This document shows positions 36,080 through 45,136 of a DNA stretch of 64,000 nucleotides, piece by piece. How positions within the stretch are numbered: the first letter of the stretch is position 1; each line of letters opens with the position of its first letter. The notes beneath the pieces are model-generated. The model was given only the letters and a program-made list of their open reading frames with translations, made no database searches and had not been told where the DNA came from. This stretch comes from a virus. The position numbers and the translations under genes were made by a program. Location of the stretch: positions 124,001 to 188,000 of the IMG/VR virus record IMGVR_UViG_3300032293_002041. The stretch is one strand, 5' to 3'.

Positions 36080-36964
36080 TCAACTAGCTGGATTAGTTTC
36101 TGGTGCTGCTGCTTCTGTAGTTGTGGTAGTAGTAGCATCATTTGGTTTAGTTTCTTCTGGTTTAGTCTCTTCTAAAACTACAGGTTTTCCATCATCATCA
36201 AGGAATGGCTCTGTTTCAACAACATAATCGCCTTCCTTGTCCACTCTGGCACCATACTTATCAACAAAGTTACCCTGTTCATCAATAAATCTGCCATTGT
36301 CGTCTATTAGTCTACCATCAGCATCAACCAAGCGACCCTTTTTATCAATTAAGCGAAGCTTCTCATCCACAAACTTATACTTTTGTAAAAACTTGTTTTC
36401 TGGAAGTGTCTTCTCAAAATTGTTATCCAATCCGTAAATCATGCTGGCCAATTTTTGAGCACCTAGCAGAGCAACAGGGTCATCTGCTCTATTTAGATAC
36501 TCTTCCAAATTCTTAAAATAAGGCTCATTACTATCTCTATACACCACACAAGCAGATACTAAATAATTAAATCTAGCATTATCAGCTTGACCTTCGGCAC
36601 TATGATTATCAAGAGATGTTCTAACACTAATTAGTTCTCGTATCTCAGAACGAATTTCTTTCATCTTAAGGGCCAAATTTCTAGCTTCGGTAATGCTGAA
36701 ACCACCCTTAGCCAATCTCTTTTCTCCATCAAGAAGTTCTTGTTGCAGCGTAGTGAACTTGGCCTGTTTCTCCCTGTCCCATAATCCTTGTTCTTCTAAA
36801 AGATCATCCATCTTGGCTCTGACGATACTCTTGCTTTTAATAGCGTCCGTGAAAGCTTGATTATAAGCCTTCTGTGCCTCTCTCTGATCATTTAATGATG
36901 GTGATCTAACAACAAAGTGCTTCTCTGTACCACCGACTACTGTGCTAAAATTTTCAGTCTTCAT
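36080..36964 (-). CDS. Tail assembly chaperone-like protein with DxxGR repeats
   Basis: A 294-residue acidic protein encoded directly before the tape measure gene, the usual place of tail assembly chaperones, which coat the tape measure while the tube polymerises. Residues 1-190 are helical and charged. Residues 198-262 are a run of short units of the type DxxGRLID, seven or eight residues long, which may bind calcium or form a beta-ribbon. The tail end (from about 264) is a low-complexity Glu/Pro/Lys then Thr/Ala tract. A strong GGAAGG precedes the ATG at 36964. The start lies one base after the upstream stop. Role is inferred from position; no sequence motif proves it. Confidence 0.85.
   Translation of the reverse strand: MKTENFSTVVGGTEKHFVVRSPSLNDQREAQKAYNQAFTDAIKSKSIVRAKMDDLLEEQGLWDREKQAKFTTLQQELLDGEKRLAKGGFSITEARNLALKMKEIRSEIRELISVRTSLDNHSAEGQADNARFNYLVSACVVYRDSNEPYFKNLEEYLNRADDPVALLGAQKLASMIYGLDNNFEKTLPENKFLQKYKFVDEKLRLIDKKGRLVDADGRLIDDNGRFIDEQGNFVDKYGARVDKEGDYVVETEPFLDDDGKPVVLEETKPEETKPNDATTTTTTEAAAPETNPAS
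36179..36373 (-). repeat. DxxGR short tandem repeats
   Basis: About eight units coding (L/F)(I/V)DxxGR, residues 198-262 of the protein above. Asp and Gly positions are constant; the intervening residues vary. The period alternates between seven and eight residues. Confidence 0.7.
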
Positions 36965-36965
36965 A

Positions 36966-37289
36966 TTAATTATCCTTCCTGTTTTTGTTATTTTCTGGAA
37001 TTACTCTAAAGTTATAATGATATTTATTCTTAAATAAACCACCATATTCATAGAAGTCATCTGCAACTTCTCTCATTTGTTTATTTCCATGATTCAGGAT
37101 CTCGTTCCTGGTAAACTCCCATATATCAGCAAAATTTTCTTCTTGTGGAGTTAATTCACCATCTTTATCCTGTCCCCATAAAAATCCAAAATGACGTTCC
37201 ATGCGGGCCAGAGCGCCAATCATTGTTGTTTGTATTCTTCTCTTCATATAGAATTGTAATCTATCTGGATTATACATGTCATTATCCAT
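36966..37289 (-). CDS. Small tail assembly protein (107 aa)
   Basis: A 107-residue helical protein with motifs RRIQTTMIGALARMERHFG and ENFADIWEFTRNEILNHGNK. I recall related sequences next to tape measure genes in large aquatic phages, where they are taken as tail assembly or structural proteins, but I cannot name a family. A DKDGELTPQE stretch at about residues 60-69 looks like part of an EF-hand loop lacking the first ligand. AGAGGA lies seven bases before its ATG, overlapping the end of the previous gene. It is flanked by one- and two-base gaps, so it is translated together with its neighbours. The gene is certain; the role comes from context. Confidence 0.85.
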   Translation of the reverse strand: MDNDMYNPDRLQFYMKRRIQTTMIGALARMERHFGFLWGQDKDGELTPQEENFADIWEFTRNEILNHGNKQMREVADDFYEYGGLFKNKYHYNFRVIPENNKNRKDN

Positions 37290-37291
37290 AT

Positions 37292-38326
37292 TTATCCTCT
37301 TTCCTGTAATTGCTGCATTAGTCTTTGCTTAACATCCGGTAATTGAGCATCTCTAACTGGTGAAGAACTAGCTTTAACAAAATCTACTTTTTGTTGTAAA
37401 GTAGCTAATGATCTTTCCGTATTAAGTCCCAATACATCCTGTGCCTGTTCTTTACTTCCAGCCATCAAGAATACTTCATTTGCGTTTTTCATATTTCCAG
37501 TCAGTATACTATCTACACCCTTTTCTTTCTTTTGTCTTTCATTTTCTTGTTTTTGTACCAACATCCATCCATCTAAAGCATCATCGTCTTCAACGATATC
37601 ATCTTTAGGACACTCTGGATGTTCGTATATCTTATCATACATGCAAGAAATATTAATCAAGCTTTTTTGTTCTTCTGACCACTCTTTAACTGGTTCATTT
37701 AAAACATTACTCTTATTATTATTCCAATAATTTCTCCAATAATCACTACGAGCTATACTTTTGTATGTTTCTAAATTTATCATATTTTTAGATATTATCA
37801 TAATTAACTGATTAAATAATCCAGAATCTATTTCATTATTTTCAAATAATAACTTTTGAGACTCAAAATCGTAGAGAGTATGACTAATAATAAATTCATG
37901 TCTAATATTATCACAATAATGTTCTAGTGTTAAAAAATCTAAAGAGTGTTTTTTGTTATATATACTATCTATACTATCTTTTAGGTCTTTGATTTTTTGT
38001 TTGATTTTATTTTTTTTGACATTATCAAAATACTGCTGATAAAGATTAATTTTAGTTTTTTCTAGGTTTTTTTCTAGCTTAGATAAAGAATCTTTATAGT
38101 TAGCAGACAGAAGCTGTAAGTCAAATAATAAAAACTCAATATCTTCTAAAAACCAAAAATTGTTATATATATTATCTTGATATGTTGATTCATATAGCAA
38201 ATCAGCATTCATCTTTAAAGATAACGAAGGTTTCCTAAGCTCATATGATTTGTTATCATAAACAAATATTTGTTTACCAGATAATATCCTATGAACTAAT
38301 GATTCGTTTTTCCTTTGATCATTCAC
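37292..38326 (-). CDS. Tail assembly chaperone-like protein (344 aa), GTG start
   Basis: A 344-residue, mostly helical protein. The frame starts at a GTG (38326) that overlaps the TGA of the small upstream gene as GTGA; the next in-frame ATG would lose about 37 residues that look well conserved in style, so I keep GTG and assume re-initiation after the upstream stop. A coiled coil covers about residues 70-125. At about 240-262 there is an acidic stretch, HPECPKDDIVEDDDALDGW, which I have seen in chaperone-like genes ahead of tape measures in large phages. No frameshift to the downstream gene is needed. Likely helps tape measure and tube assembly in the cytoplasm. Confidence 0.85.
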   Translation of the reverse strand: MNDQRKNESLVHRILSGKQIFVYDNKSYELRKPSLSLKMNADLLYESTYQDNIYNNFWFLEDIEFLLFDLQLLSANYKDSLSKLEKNLEKTKINLYQQYFDNVKKNKIKQKIKDLKDSIDSIYNKKHSLDFLTLEHYCDNIRHEFIISHTLYDFESQKLLFENNEIDSGLFNQLIMIISKNMINLETYKSIARSDYWRNYWNNNKSNVLNEPVKEWSEEQKSLINISCMYDKIYEHPECPKDDIVEDDDALDGWMLVQKQENERQKKEKGVDSILTGNMKNANEVFLMAGSKEQAQDVLGLNTERSLATLQQKVDFVKASSSPVRDAQLPDVKQRLMQQLQERG

Positions 38327-38475
38327 ACTTGGTCTTCTCGTAAAATAATAGAAGCCTGCAGATTAGATAGGTCTTTTTCAAGACTGTCTACCTTTTTTTG
38401 CAGGCCTTCTATAATTTTTTGACTTTGTAGCAAGTCTAAGTATAGTTTACCGATTGTTGAAAATATTTCTTCCAT
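38323..38475 (-). CDS. Small coiled-coil protein (50 aa) coupled to next gene
   Basis: A short gene from ATG at 38475 to TGA at 38323. It reads MEEIFSTIGKLYLDLL, continues as a clear heptad-patterned coiled coil (EGLQKKVDSLEKDLSNLQAS) and ends REDQV. GGGGA lies eight bases before the ATG. Its TGA overlaps the GTG start of the 344-residue gene by two bases, a translational coupling arrangement. It fills what would otherwise be an unusually long gap between the major tail protein and the chaperone genes. Likely a tail assembly partner; a role as a spacer for re-initiation is also possible. Confidence 0.78.
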   Translation of the reverse strand: MEEIFSTIGKLYLDLLQSQKIIEGLQKKVDSLEKDLSNLQASIILREDQV

Positions 38476-38524
38476 TTTATAGTCCCCGAGCCATAATCTT
38501 TTTATATTAAATTAACAGTAACTA

Positions 38525-39583
38525 TTAATAATCAGTTGGAGGAACTGGTAGGCCAGACTCAACAACGTTTGCATATACCTGGCCAACTCCACCAGTAGGA
38601 GCCGTATAGGTGAATTCGCTATATGTTCTATAGCTATATGTAATTGTTGCATTTCCACCGCCAGTATCTCCGCCAGTATAGTTAACTGTGGTAAGCTTAT
38701 TCTTCTTACCTAGATCAATAACTGTACCGTCGCAAAGAGCAATCTTGATTTCTTTGTTACTAAGAGCTTTGGGATTGTCGCATGATGTGTTACTTGATCC
38801 ACTAGCTCCAACAAGATCTCCATTATTGGCTGTTACTTCAATTTCTGTTGAAACTTCAACTGGGAACTTGATATAACGATAATAAGGAGTACGGCTACCA
38901 AGTTCGCGAATCTGTTCACGACCAAGATTCATACTGACCTTAACGCTATTGATCTTAGCACCAAGTGGAAGACCTCCGCTAACAGATTGTCGTTCTAGAG
39001 CTACTCCAGCACCTGAGTTGGGTAGTACTGTACCAGCAGTATTCCACAATCCACGACGTAAAATACCAACACCACTTGGAACGTCAACAGCTGGTTTAGA
39101 ATTAACACTAACGCCAGTTGTCCATACCTTATCATTGCTAACAATCGTAGCTTCTTCTGTGAAATTGCCTTCTGTTGGGAAGGTATAACTGATAGAAGAT
39201 AGATATGATGGTGCGCATTCTACTACAGCTGTTGCTACGCCTGTGGCCGATGTATTGGTGTCAGGATATAATAATAATTTAACTCCGCAACGATTATTGC
39301 TTAAAGAAACAAGATCGCCCGTACCCATTGTCATGGCATAGAGAGTGGGCATACCATCAAGAACCTTACTTAGAGTAATTTCCACTTCGGGAATTTCTTC
39401 ATAGTTATCATATAGGTCAATTTGACCAAGCTGATAAATTGGCTCAAGATTAAAATTGGTGTTCATGCCAACACTCTGCAATCCTTGAACAGTATCATAG
39501 TCAGGATTTAACGTTCGTAGTGTACCACTTGGTCCGTTAATTTGAACAGCTTGACATGCATAGAAAATACGATTGTTGGGCAT
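38525..39583 (-). CDS. Major tail (tube) protein candidate (352 aa)
   Basis: A 352-residue beta-rich protein encoded ahead of the chaperone and tape measure genes, the standard place of the tail tube protein. The N-terminal half includes QVGMNTNF-type tube features: GQIDLYDNYEEIPEVEITLS followed by a helix with DGMPTLYAMTMG, a pattern shared by tube proteins that form a beta-barrel ring. The C-terminal half (about residues 185-352) may be an extra Ig-like surface domain. The coding sequence is slightly more GC-rich and regular than its neighbours, as for a highly expressed gene, and GTGGAG is a strong ribosome binding site. There is no terminator directly after it; the first is at 36009-36049. 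Good context support; not proven by motif alone. Confidence 0.82.
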   Translation of the reverse strand: MPNNRIFYACQAVQINGPSGTLRTLNPDYDTVQGLQSVGMNTNFNLEPIYQLGQIDLYDNYEEIPEVEITLSKVLDGMPTLYAMTMGTGDLVSLSNNRCGVKLLLYPDTNTSATGVATAVVECAPSYLSSISYTFPTEGNFTEEATIVSNDKVWTTGVSVNSKPAVDVPSGVGILRRGLWNTAGTVLPNSGAGVALERQSVSGGLPLGAKINSVKVSMNLGREQIRELGSRTPYYRYIKFPVEVSTEIEVTANNGDLVGASGSSNTSCDNPKALSNKEIKIALCDGTVIDLGKKNKLTTVNYTGGDTGGGNATITYSYRTYSEFTYTAPTGGVGQVYANVVESGLPVPPTDY

Positions 39584-39611
39584 GGGTTAATCTCCACTAT
39601 ATTAAGAAGAA

Positions 39612-40574
39612 TTAAATGATAACTTCGGTAGTCAACCTTATTGTACACCAATATAAATTTTTATTTTTGCTTTCCATCTCAGAAAAAATAATTTCTTTAA
39701 AGTGGCATTTTTTCCATCTATAATCAGCATTAGTTACTAAGTCATGATAGTTTTTACCATTATTAGTAAGAGATCCACGATAATTTAGTGGATTAACTCC
39801 ACTTTTGACCACTTTTTTAACATCATATAACCAAATTGTTTTTTGTTTCTGTAGTCTAATAATATCAGAAATGGTATTCTTGTCAATTGCATTTTCTGTA
39901 AATACATGCAATAAAATATCTTGGTCTATTAAGAAATCATATGCTCCTAGCTGCCAAGGATGAGAAAAACTACGAGCAATGGGTTCGATAATAATGCAGG
40001 GCATTTGAACTCTGTGGTTTGATGATAAGCTATAATCTCCTTTGTCCCTTTGATTGATAGCTGGAGCTGGTTCATATGTCATTCCTTGAAGTTCGGCTAA
40101 ATAAGGGTCTGTGCTGCTTTTATATATTTGACACCACCTATATGAATATTCTAGCCTAACTGAAGACGATGCTGGGATTGGTTTATTAAATACAATATTT
40201 CCTAATGGGTAATTTATATGATATGCTACTAACCCGCTTCCAGTAGGCGCTGGATAAAAGCTATTGGATACTCTAACTCCTGAAATATTAATAGGAGATG
40301 ATCCGCTATAATATGCTCCAGTTTCCCATACCCATTCTTTTTTAGGACTTTGCCAAACTTGCCCATTTAAATATCCTGGTTGATCTGAAACTTTTAGATC
40401 ACTAAAATTACCTCCATATAATCCACTAGTGGGAATATTTACGTTAATAAATCCACCAATATTAAGAAAACCCCAATCAAGAAAACTTTTAATATTTTCT
40501 TCAAGCGTGGTTACTAAAGAATTTTGACCTATACTTTCCACATTATTAAATTTAGTATAATCTTCACAACTCAT
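39612..40574 (-). CDS. Tail terminator-position structural protein (320 aa)
   Basis: A 320-residue protein between the tail-completion-like and tube genes. Its ATG overlaps the preceding stop as ATGA, so translation is coupled. The N-terminal part names sequential beta strands (GFINVNIPTSGLYGG), and a central region ending RLEYSYRW recalls phage adaptor folds that define a local coordinate. The C-terminal third (from about residue 195) is different and helical-beta mixed. Gene order suggests the tail terminator or a neck component. No family can be named with confidence. Confidence 0.8.
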   Translation of the reverse strand: MSCEDYTKFNNVESIGQNSLVTTLEENIKSFLDWGFLNIGGFINVNIPTSGLYGGNFSDLKVSDQPGYLNGQVWQSPKKEWVWETGAYYSGSSPINISGVRVSNSFYPAPTGSGLVAYHINYPLGNIVFNKPIPASSSVRLEYSYRWCQIYKSSTDPYLAELQGMTYEPAPAINQRDKGDYSLSSNHRVQMPCIIIEPIARSFSHPWQLGAYDFLIDQDILLHVFTENAIDKNTISDIIRLQKQKTIWLYDVKKVVKSGVNPLNYRGSLTNNGKNYHDLVTNADYRWKKCHFKEIIFSEMESKNKNLYWCTIRLTTEVII

Positions 40575-41215
40575 ATATTTTTCTCAATTTCTTTTTGTAT
40601 AAGGTTGGGAATGGATTGGTCTAGTCTATCTAATGCTCTTGTGACCCAGTTATTCTCTCTTGTTCCAGAAAATTCTGCTGGAACCCTCCAGTTCTTTTTT
40701 GATGGTTTCATGATTGCTAGTCCGGTTCGTGAATAAGGACTTGACCCAACTTGAACTTCATAATTTCTTACTATAATTTTGCCACCGTATAATAAAAGCC
40801 ATTCTAACCATGGTAATCTTAATGATTTTGCATCATCAACAACAAAAGCGTTCTCACTACCCAATACATCTTCATAGCTGTCTTTTATCATATTAATACT
40901 AAAACCACCAATAATTTTAGATCCGCTTATAGTTACAGGAGAAATTTCTACATAAAAATTACTTGTCCAAATATTAACAATATTATTAACTTTTTGTGCA
41001 GCATCTGGGATACCTAGTTCGTATTGCAAAACTCCTCCAACTAGAGACCCATATTCTGGTTCAGAAACTATAACTTTATATATCTCTTTGGGGATTGATT
41101 GTTGTAAATTTTTAAGCGATTTATTAAAAGCTTGATCTATGGTATCTCTAATAGATGATAAAATCATGTTTTCTATGTCTGAATTGGATTCCAATAACTT
41201 CATTTCCAATCTCAT
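40571..41215 (-). CDS. Tail completion-like protein (214 aa)
   Basis: I choose the ATG at 41215, which overlaps the upstream TGA as ATGA and has GGAG six bases ahead; an upstream GTG at 41227 would add four residues but lacks such a site. The 214-residue product has an N-terminal helical part and a C-terminal part, PWLEWLLLYGGKIIVRNYEV then SSPYSRTGLAIM, of the style seen in gp10-like tail completion or neck proteins. It contains a Trp-rich motif near residue 140. Gene order (head closure, completion, terminator, tube) fits. Role is inferred. Confidence 0.82.
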   Translation of the reverse strand: MRLEMKLLESNSDIENMILSSIRDTIDQAFNKSLKNLQQSIPKEIYKVIVSEPEYGSLVGGVLQYELGIPDAAQKVNNIVNIWTSNFYVEISPVTISGSKIIGGFSINMIKDSYEDVLGSENAFVVDDAKSLRLPWLEWLLLYGGKIIVRNYEVQVGSSPYSRTGLAIMKPSKKNWRVPAEFSGTRENNWVTRALDRLDQSIPNLIQKEIEKNI

Positions 41216-41742
41216 GCTCTGCTCCACATAGTTATGATATATCTGTTATTTCCAAGACCACATGGTTGGGGATCTCCGGCTATAGCGTATGAATAGTCTC
41301 CATAGTTCTGTATATTAGTATCCATTGTCATAAATTGAGAATTTTTAAGCTTTGGTAATAATGATATGTTACAGACAGTTTGTACTGATCCATCAGGAAT
41401 ATTGATAGCGTCTTTATGGCTCCAATTGAACCAATATTTACTATCAAAAAGAACCGCTAAATAAACGCTTTCGGTTTTTGCTTTGTCTAATAATCCGTAA
41501 CCATTACATACTGGACAGATACTATCTGGAGCAAAGGATCGTGGGCCGGTTCCATTATATTGATTGAGTGATCGTTGAGAAATTGGGTCAAAAATACAGT
41601 TATTACATAATGACCTACTTGAAGAACCATAATTCAGTGTGCATGGAACTGTAAGGGCATTATCAACCAATAGCGCATCTATTGCCTTATTAAAAGTATC
41701 TTTGAACAATGGAGAAATTAGAGATTCAAAAGGGTTGGCCAT
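41212..41742 (-). CDS. Cysteine-rich head-closure-like protein (176 aa)
   Basis: A 176-residue protein with two CxxC pairs, C46/C49 (CNNC) and C76/C79 (CPVCNGYG), spaced like a zinc ribbon. The CPVC-x-GxG motif resembles the one in the 1819-residue tail-tip protein. Residues about 90-176 are beta-rich. By position ahead of the completion-like gene it is probably a head-closure or connector component whose fold is held by zinc. Strong TAGGA lies ahead of the ATG at 41742. The metal binding is a prediction from spacing. Confidence 0.82.
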   Translation of the reverse strand: MANPFESLISPLFKDTFNKAIDALLVDNALTVPCTLNYGSSSRSLCNNCIFDPISQRSLNQYNGTGPRSFAPDSICPVCNGYGLLDKAKTESVYLAVLFDSKYWFNWSHKDAINIPDGSVQTVCNISLLPKLKNSQFMTMDTNIQNYGDYSYAIAGDPQPCGLGNNRYIITMWSRA

Positions 41743-41791
41743 AATAATATTCCTATTTAAATTAAGTTACTATTAAATACACATTATGCTT

Positions 41792-42730
41792 TTACCAACC
41801 AGAATGTGGTATTCTATGCCATGAATTAGTTGAAATACAAATATATAAATATGAAGAATCCCAATAAATTTGACCAGCTGCTCCAGAAGTATTGCTACTG
41901 GATATCGTTTTTTTTTCAAAAATATTTTCTAAGCCAAGTAATCCAGAAGCATAGTGATTATGAGTAGATAAAGAATACGACCCTACTGGTTGTGGAACGT
42001 ACCCTATAGCATCGGTAATATCTGCAAAATTAAGAATAAGATTCCCAACTCTATTATTTAATGAAGTGACCCCGCTATTACCGCTTGAATAAATAGTTAC
42101 AGTATTTGTATAATCATCAAAGAGTATTGAAGTATAGCCACTACCAATAATTTTTAGATTATCTCCAATATTGTAAGAGATAGTATTATCTCCTCCATCT
42201 CCAATTGATAATGAATGAGAATGCCCACTCAAAGCATAATTCCCACTTCCTTGTTTGTTGTCTAAAATAGTTTGAAGTCCACTAATGTTTGATATGATAT
42301 GATTGTGATCAACTAAACTAAAATTTCCTGTTCTCTGAGGAATATATCCTAATGCATCAACAACATCATTTCTGCTTAATGAAGCACCACCGCTACCTAA
42401 GCTGCTAATAGTTAGAGTATTTGTATAACCATCATATATCACATCAGTGCCACCAGAACCAACAATATTAAATGGTTCATTTTCTGATAAATTAATTTCT
42501 ATTCTTTGTTCAATGCCGTCGTAAATGCCTAAATTAATAGATGGAAAAAATATGGATGATGGATCAACTCTCAAATAATCTAGTTCTGACCAAATACCAC
42601 TACCATCTCCAATTTTTAGTTTATTGGTATCTGTTTCATAGCCAGCTTCGCCTAAAGCTAGTACTGGATTGGTTTCTAGCCAACCAGATGAATTTGCTCG
42701 TCGTAATCTTATTCTTGTAAAATCACTCAT
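41792..42730 (-). CDS. Tail fibre with Mtd-N-like domain and His-rich shaft (312 aa)
   Basis: A 312-residue fibre. Residues about 5-55 resemble the major tropism determinant N-terminal domain: RIRLRRANSSGWLETNPVLA, then GEAGYETDTNKLKIGDG and a W-x-x-L strand. The shaft has repeated DHNHIISNIS-GLQ, SGHSHSL and THNHYASGLLGLE motifs, the HxH pattern that coordinates iron in trimeric fibres. The C-terminus (GQIYWDSSYLYICISTNSWH) is of a type shared by many phage fibre tips. Its ATG overlaps the stop of the 788-residue gene as ATGA. Likely a host-recognition fibre; no reverse transcriptase or template repeat for diversity generation is in the window. Confidence 0.88.
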   Translation of the reverse strand: MSDFTRIRLRRANSSGWLETNPVLALGEAGYETDTNKLKIGDGSGIWSELDYLRVDPSSIFFPSINLGIYDGIEQRIEINLSENEPFNIVGSGGTDVIYDGYTNTLTISSLGSGGASLSRNDVVDALGYIPQRTGNFSLVDHNHIISNISGLQTILDNKQGSGNYALSGHSHSLSIGDGGDNTISYNIGDNLKIIGSGYTSILFDDYTNTVTIYSSGNSGVTSLNNRVGNLILNFADITDAIGYVPQPVGSYSLSTHNHYASGLLGLENIFEKKTISSSNTSGAAGQIYWDSSYLYICISTNSWHRIPHSGW

Positions 42731-45093
42731 AGTTTTTTAACTCCAAAAATCAGACCAGTAATTTGTGGTACTGTCCAATTTTGATTAGTTACTGGATTAT
42801 GATTTGAATAATATTCTGTTGTTCTATAGGTAGTTTTGTTGACATTTGTGATCGGTCCAATTTCAGCGTAATCGTCTCGTTGAACCTTAAAAGACTCTGT
42901 AGGAGCATCAAAATTACTAGGATATCGATTAAAATTATACGAAATTCTATAGTTATCCAGATATCCGCCCTTTCCTATAGTTAGTAATCCAGGAATTGAC
43001 GCACCATCACCATTACGAGTAAAAGTACTAGTAATATTTCTTAAAGAACAATTATTGGGAATAGTATATAGCTTATTAGTAAAAACTCCAGTAGTTTCAC
43101 ATGAATTAAGTTCGTTACTTGCATTATTTGGATCATCAAAAATACTATGATCAACTCCTGATACTCCATTCAAATAACAAATTAAGCGATATGAAGAATC
43201 TTTGACCAATGCAACATGATGCCAAACTCCAGTAGTAGCAATTTCTGGAAAATATAGCCTATTGATAGTAGGTCTATTAGCTCCACTATAAATTATTCCA
43301 CTAATATCAAGATCAAAGGTATATTTAAAATTCCCATTATCAGTAGAATTTGGAGGCATTTTAGTCTTATCAAAGAAAGAAATTTTATTGCCAGAATTAG
43401 TAAAATAAACCCATGATTCTATGGTAATTTGGTATTGCTCAATATCGGGATGATCTAAATAAATGTAAGAGTTTGCATTGGGAAAATATAAGCTGCCGCT
43501 ACCGAATTTGGATTGATCAAAAGATACTGCTGCTGATCCTGTTGGATATATACTTCTACCATAAGTATTATTATCAATAATAGGATTACTTTCGCCCCTC
43601 AATAGTAAAGACACAGATCCTTCATATGGGTCAGTAACTCCAGATCGAAATACATTAACGTATTTAGTATCCAAATAACTTTTACGGGCATTATTATATA
43701 TTTTCATGCCTCCTATGCCATCACTAAATGTTTCTCTCCATAGAGACGCAGCGTCCGCTGGATTTATAGTAGGAAAATTTAAATTTCTAGGACTAAAAGC
43801 TACAGCGTCTATATTTCCACTATTAATTGTTTCTATAGAATTAGAATCTCCATCAGACAATAAAAAAGCTTTGCGATGACTAATTTCGACTGTATTAAAT
43901 GGACTTACACCTACCGACACAGTACTATTAGCTGTCCAATCCTTAATACCATCGCTCCTGCCACTATTATCTCTAATTTCATTATTTGCTCCAGGAACTA
44001 ATGGAACTATTCTCACAGTCGAACCAAGCCAAAATGCAGGAACATCAGTATCGTCGATAAGAGTAATATCATCTAGTAATAAAGTTTTTCCTCTCATATA
44101 ATAATTCATATCCATACCAAATAGTGGCAGCACGACTCCATCATGTCGATAAACTATAAGACCATTCAAAATACTGCTAGAATAAGTACGATTATAGAAT
44201 CTAATATTATCATATTCGAATCCGCTGATTGGCAACTCTAAGCTCCAGTCTTGTCTAGCTATTTCAATATCATTATTAATGAGCGGTAAGTCAACACCCT
44301 CTGCTCTCATAGATATATAGCTTTGATTAGAATCGGAGTTATCTATTAAGAATTCAGAATGTAGCCATCTTAGAATCGGAATATTTCCTCCTTTATTAGC
44401 TGAGATTATGCGATTATCATTAGTATGACTAGCATTAGTATGAGCAATAACCAATATTGAACTATCAAAGATTTGGCTAATTCTATAATCAGATGCTGTA
44501 CCCTGTAAATTAAGATCAAAAATACCAAGAGTAGTATTATTTTGCTGAATTTCTAGACCCAGGGTAGTTTTTTCTCCAGCTATTTCTAGTAGGGTTTCTC
44601 CTGTAACTTTTACCACATTAACTACTAATCCAGTAGTATTTCCACTACATAGACTAAATAACAAGTGTCTATGAGGATAAGCCGAATAGCTAGCGTGTTT
44701 ATTTTCTAGACCAAGTGACCTGAAACCAAAATATGTTTTGTTTCCAGAAGGAGGAGAAAATCCGCTAAGTTGTAAGTATGTTGGATATTCTACAGTACTA
44801 CTTTCAACTTCAATATTTGATAATGCTAAAAATCCTGCTGGAGTACCAAAACCGGGATATGAAGGAATTGTTCCATAAGACGACTCAATGTAGGATGATG
44901 GCAATATACCATTATTAGGAGAACAATAGGAATAGTTTACGCCAATATAATTGCCATTAGGATTGACTGAAGTTGTAGTATATCCTCCAAATGCATATTT
45001 GGGAAATTGTGAAAATTGTGATGACCAATACGCACTATCCAACTTATTAAATGTTGTGCCTCGGTCAAATCCTTCGAAAAATAGTGTGGCCAT
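42727..45093 (-). CDS. Virion protein with C-terminal LamG-like domain (788 aa)
   Basis: A 788-residue surface-type protein. Residues about 500-720 form a LamG/concanavalin-like jelly roll: GSGSLYFPNANSYIYLDHPD, ITIESWVYF, GVWHHVALVKDSSYRLICYL and GYLDNYRISYNFNRY are its diagnostic strands. The N-terminal 480 residues are another beta-rich domain set of unknown family starting MATLFFEGFDRG. TGGAG lies ahead of the ATG. It overlaps the Mtd-N-like fibre gene by four bases. LamG domains often bind carbohydrates, so it probably contacts host surface glycans. Confidence 0.85.
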   Translation of the reverse strand: MATLFFEGFDRGTTFNKLDSAYWSSQFSQFPKYAFGGYTTTSVNPNGNYIGVNYSYCSPNNGILPSSYIESSYGTIPSYPGFGTPAGFLALSNIEVESSTVEYPTYLQLSGFSPPSGNKTYFGFRSLGLENKHASYSAYPHRHLLFSLCSGNTTGLVVNVVKVTGETLLEIAGEKTTLGLEIQQNNTTLGIFDLNLQGTASDYRISQIFDSSILVIAHTNASHTNDNRIISANKGGNIPILRWLHSEFLIDNSDSNQSYISMRAEGVDLPLINNDIEIARQDWSLELPISGFEYDNIRFYNRTYSSSILNGLIVYRHDGVVLPLFGMDMNYYMRGKTLLLDDITLIDDTDVPAFWLGSTVRIVPLVPGANNEIRDNSGRSDGIKDWTANSTVSVGVSPFNTVEISHRKAFLLSDGDSNSIETINSGNIDAVAFSPRNLNFPTINPADAASLWRETFSDGIGGMKIYNNARKSYLDTKYVNVFRSGVTDPYEGSVSLLLRGESNPIIDNNTYGRSIYPTGSAAVSFDQSKFGSGSLYFPNANSYIYLDHPDIEQYQITIESWVYFTNSGNKISFFDKTKMPPNSTDNGNFKYTFDLDISGIIYSGANRPTINRLYFPEIATTGVWHHVALVKDSSYRLICYLNGVSGVDHSIFDDPNNASNELNSCETTGVFTNKLYTIPNNCSLRNITSTFTRNGDGASIPGLLTIGKGGYLDNYRISYNFNRYPSNFDAPTESFKVQRDDYAEIGPITNVNKTTYRTTEYYSNHNPVTNQNWTVPQITGLIFGVKKL

Positions 45094-45136
45094 AATTAAC
45101 TCCAGTGTTTAATATTTAATACCCCGTTAGGATAGT

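Noticed and set aside
36080-38326. Programmed frameshift between tail assembly chaperone genes.
   Set aside because: Each gene has its own start and a good ribosome site or coupled overlap; I found no convincing slippery site with a downstream structure at the joints.
41216-41227. GTG at 41227 as the start of the tail completion-like gene.
   Set aside because: The ATG at 41215 overlaps the upstream stop as ATGA and has GGAG at a good distance; the GTG adds only four residues.
41792-42730. Diversity-generating retroelement, because of the Mtd-N-like domain.
   Set aside because: No reverse transcriptase, no template/variable repeat pair and no C-type lectin end are visible in the window.
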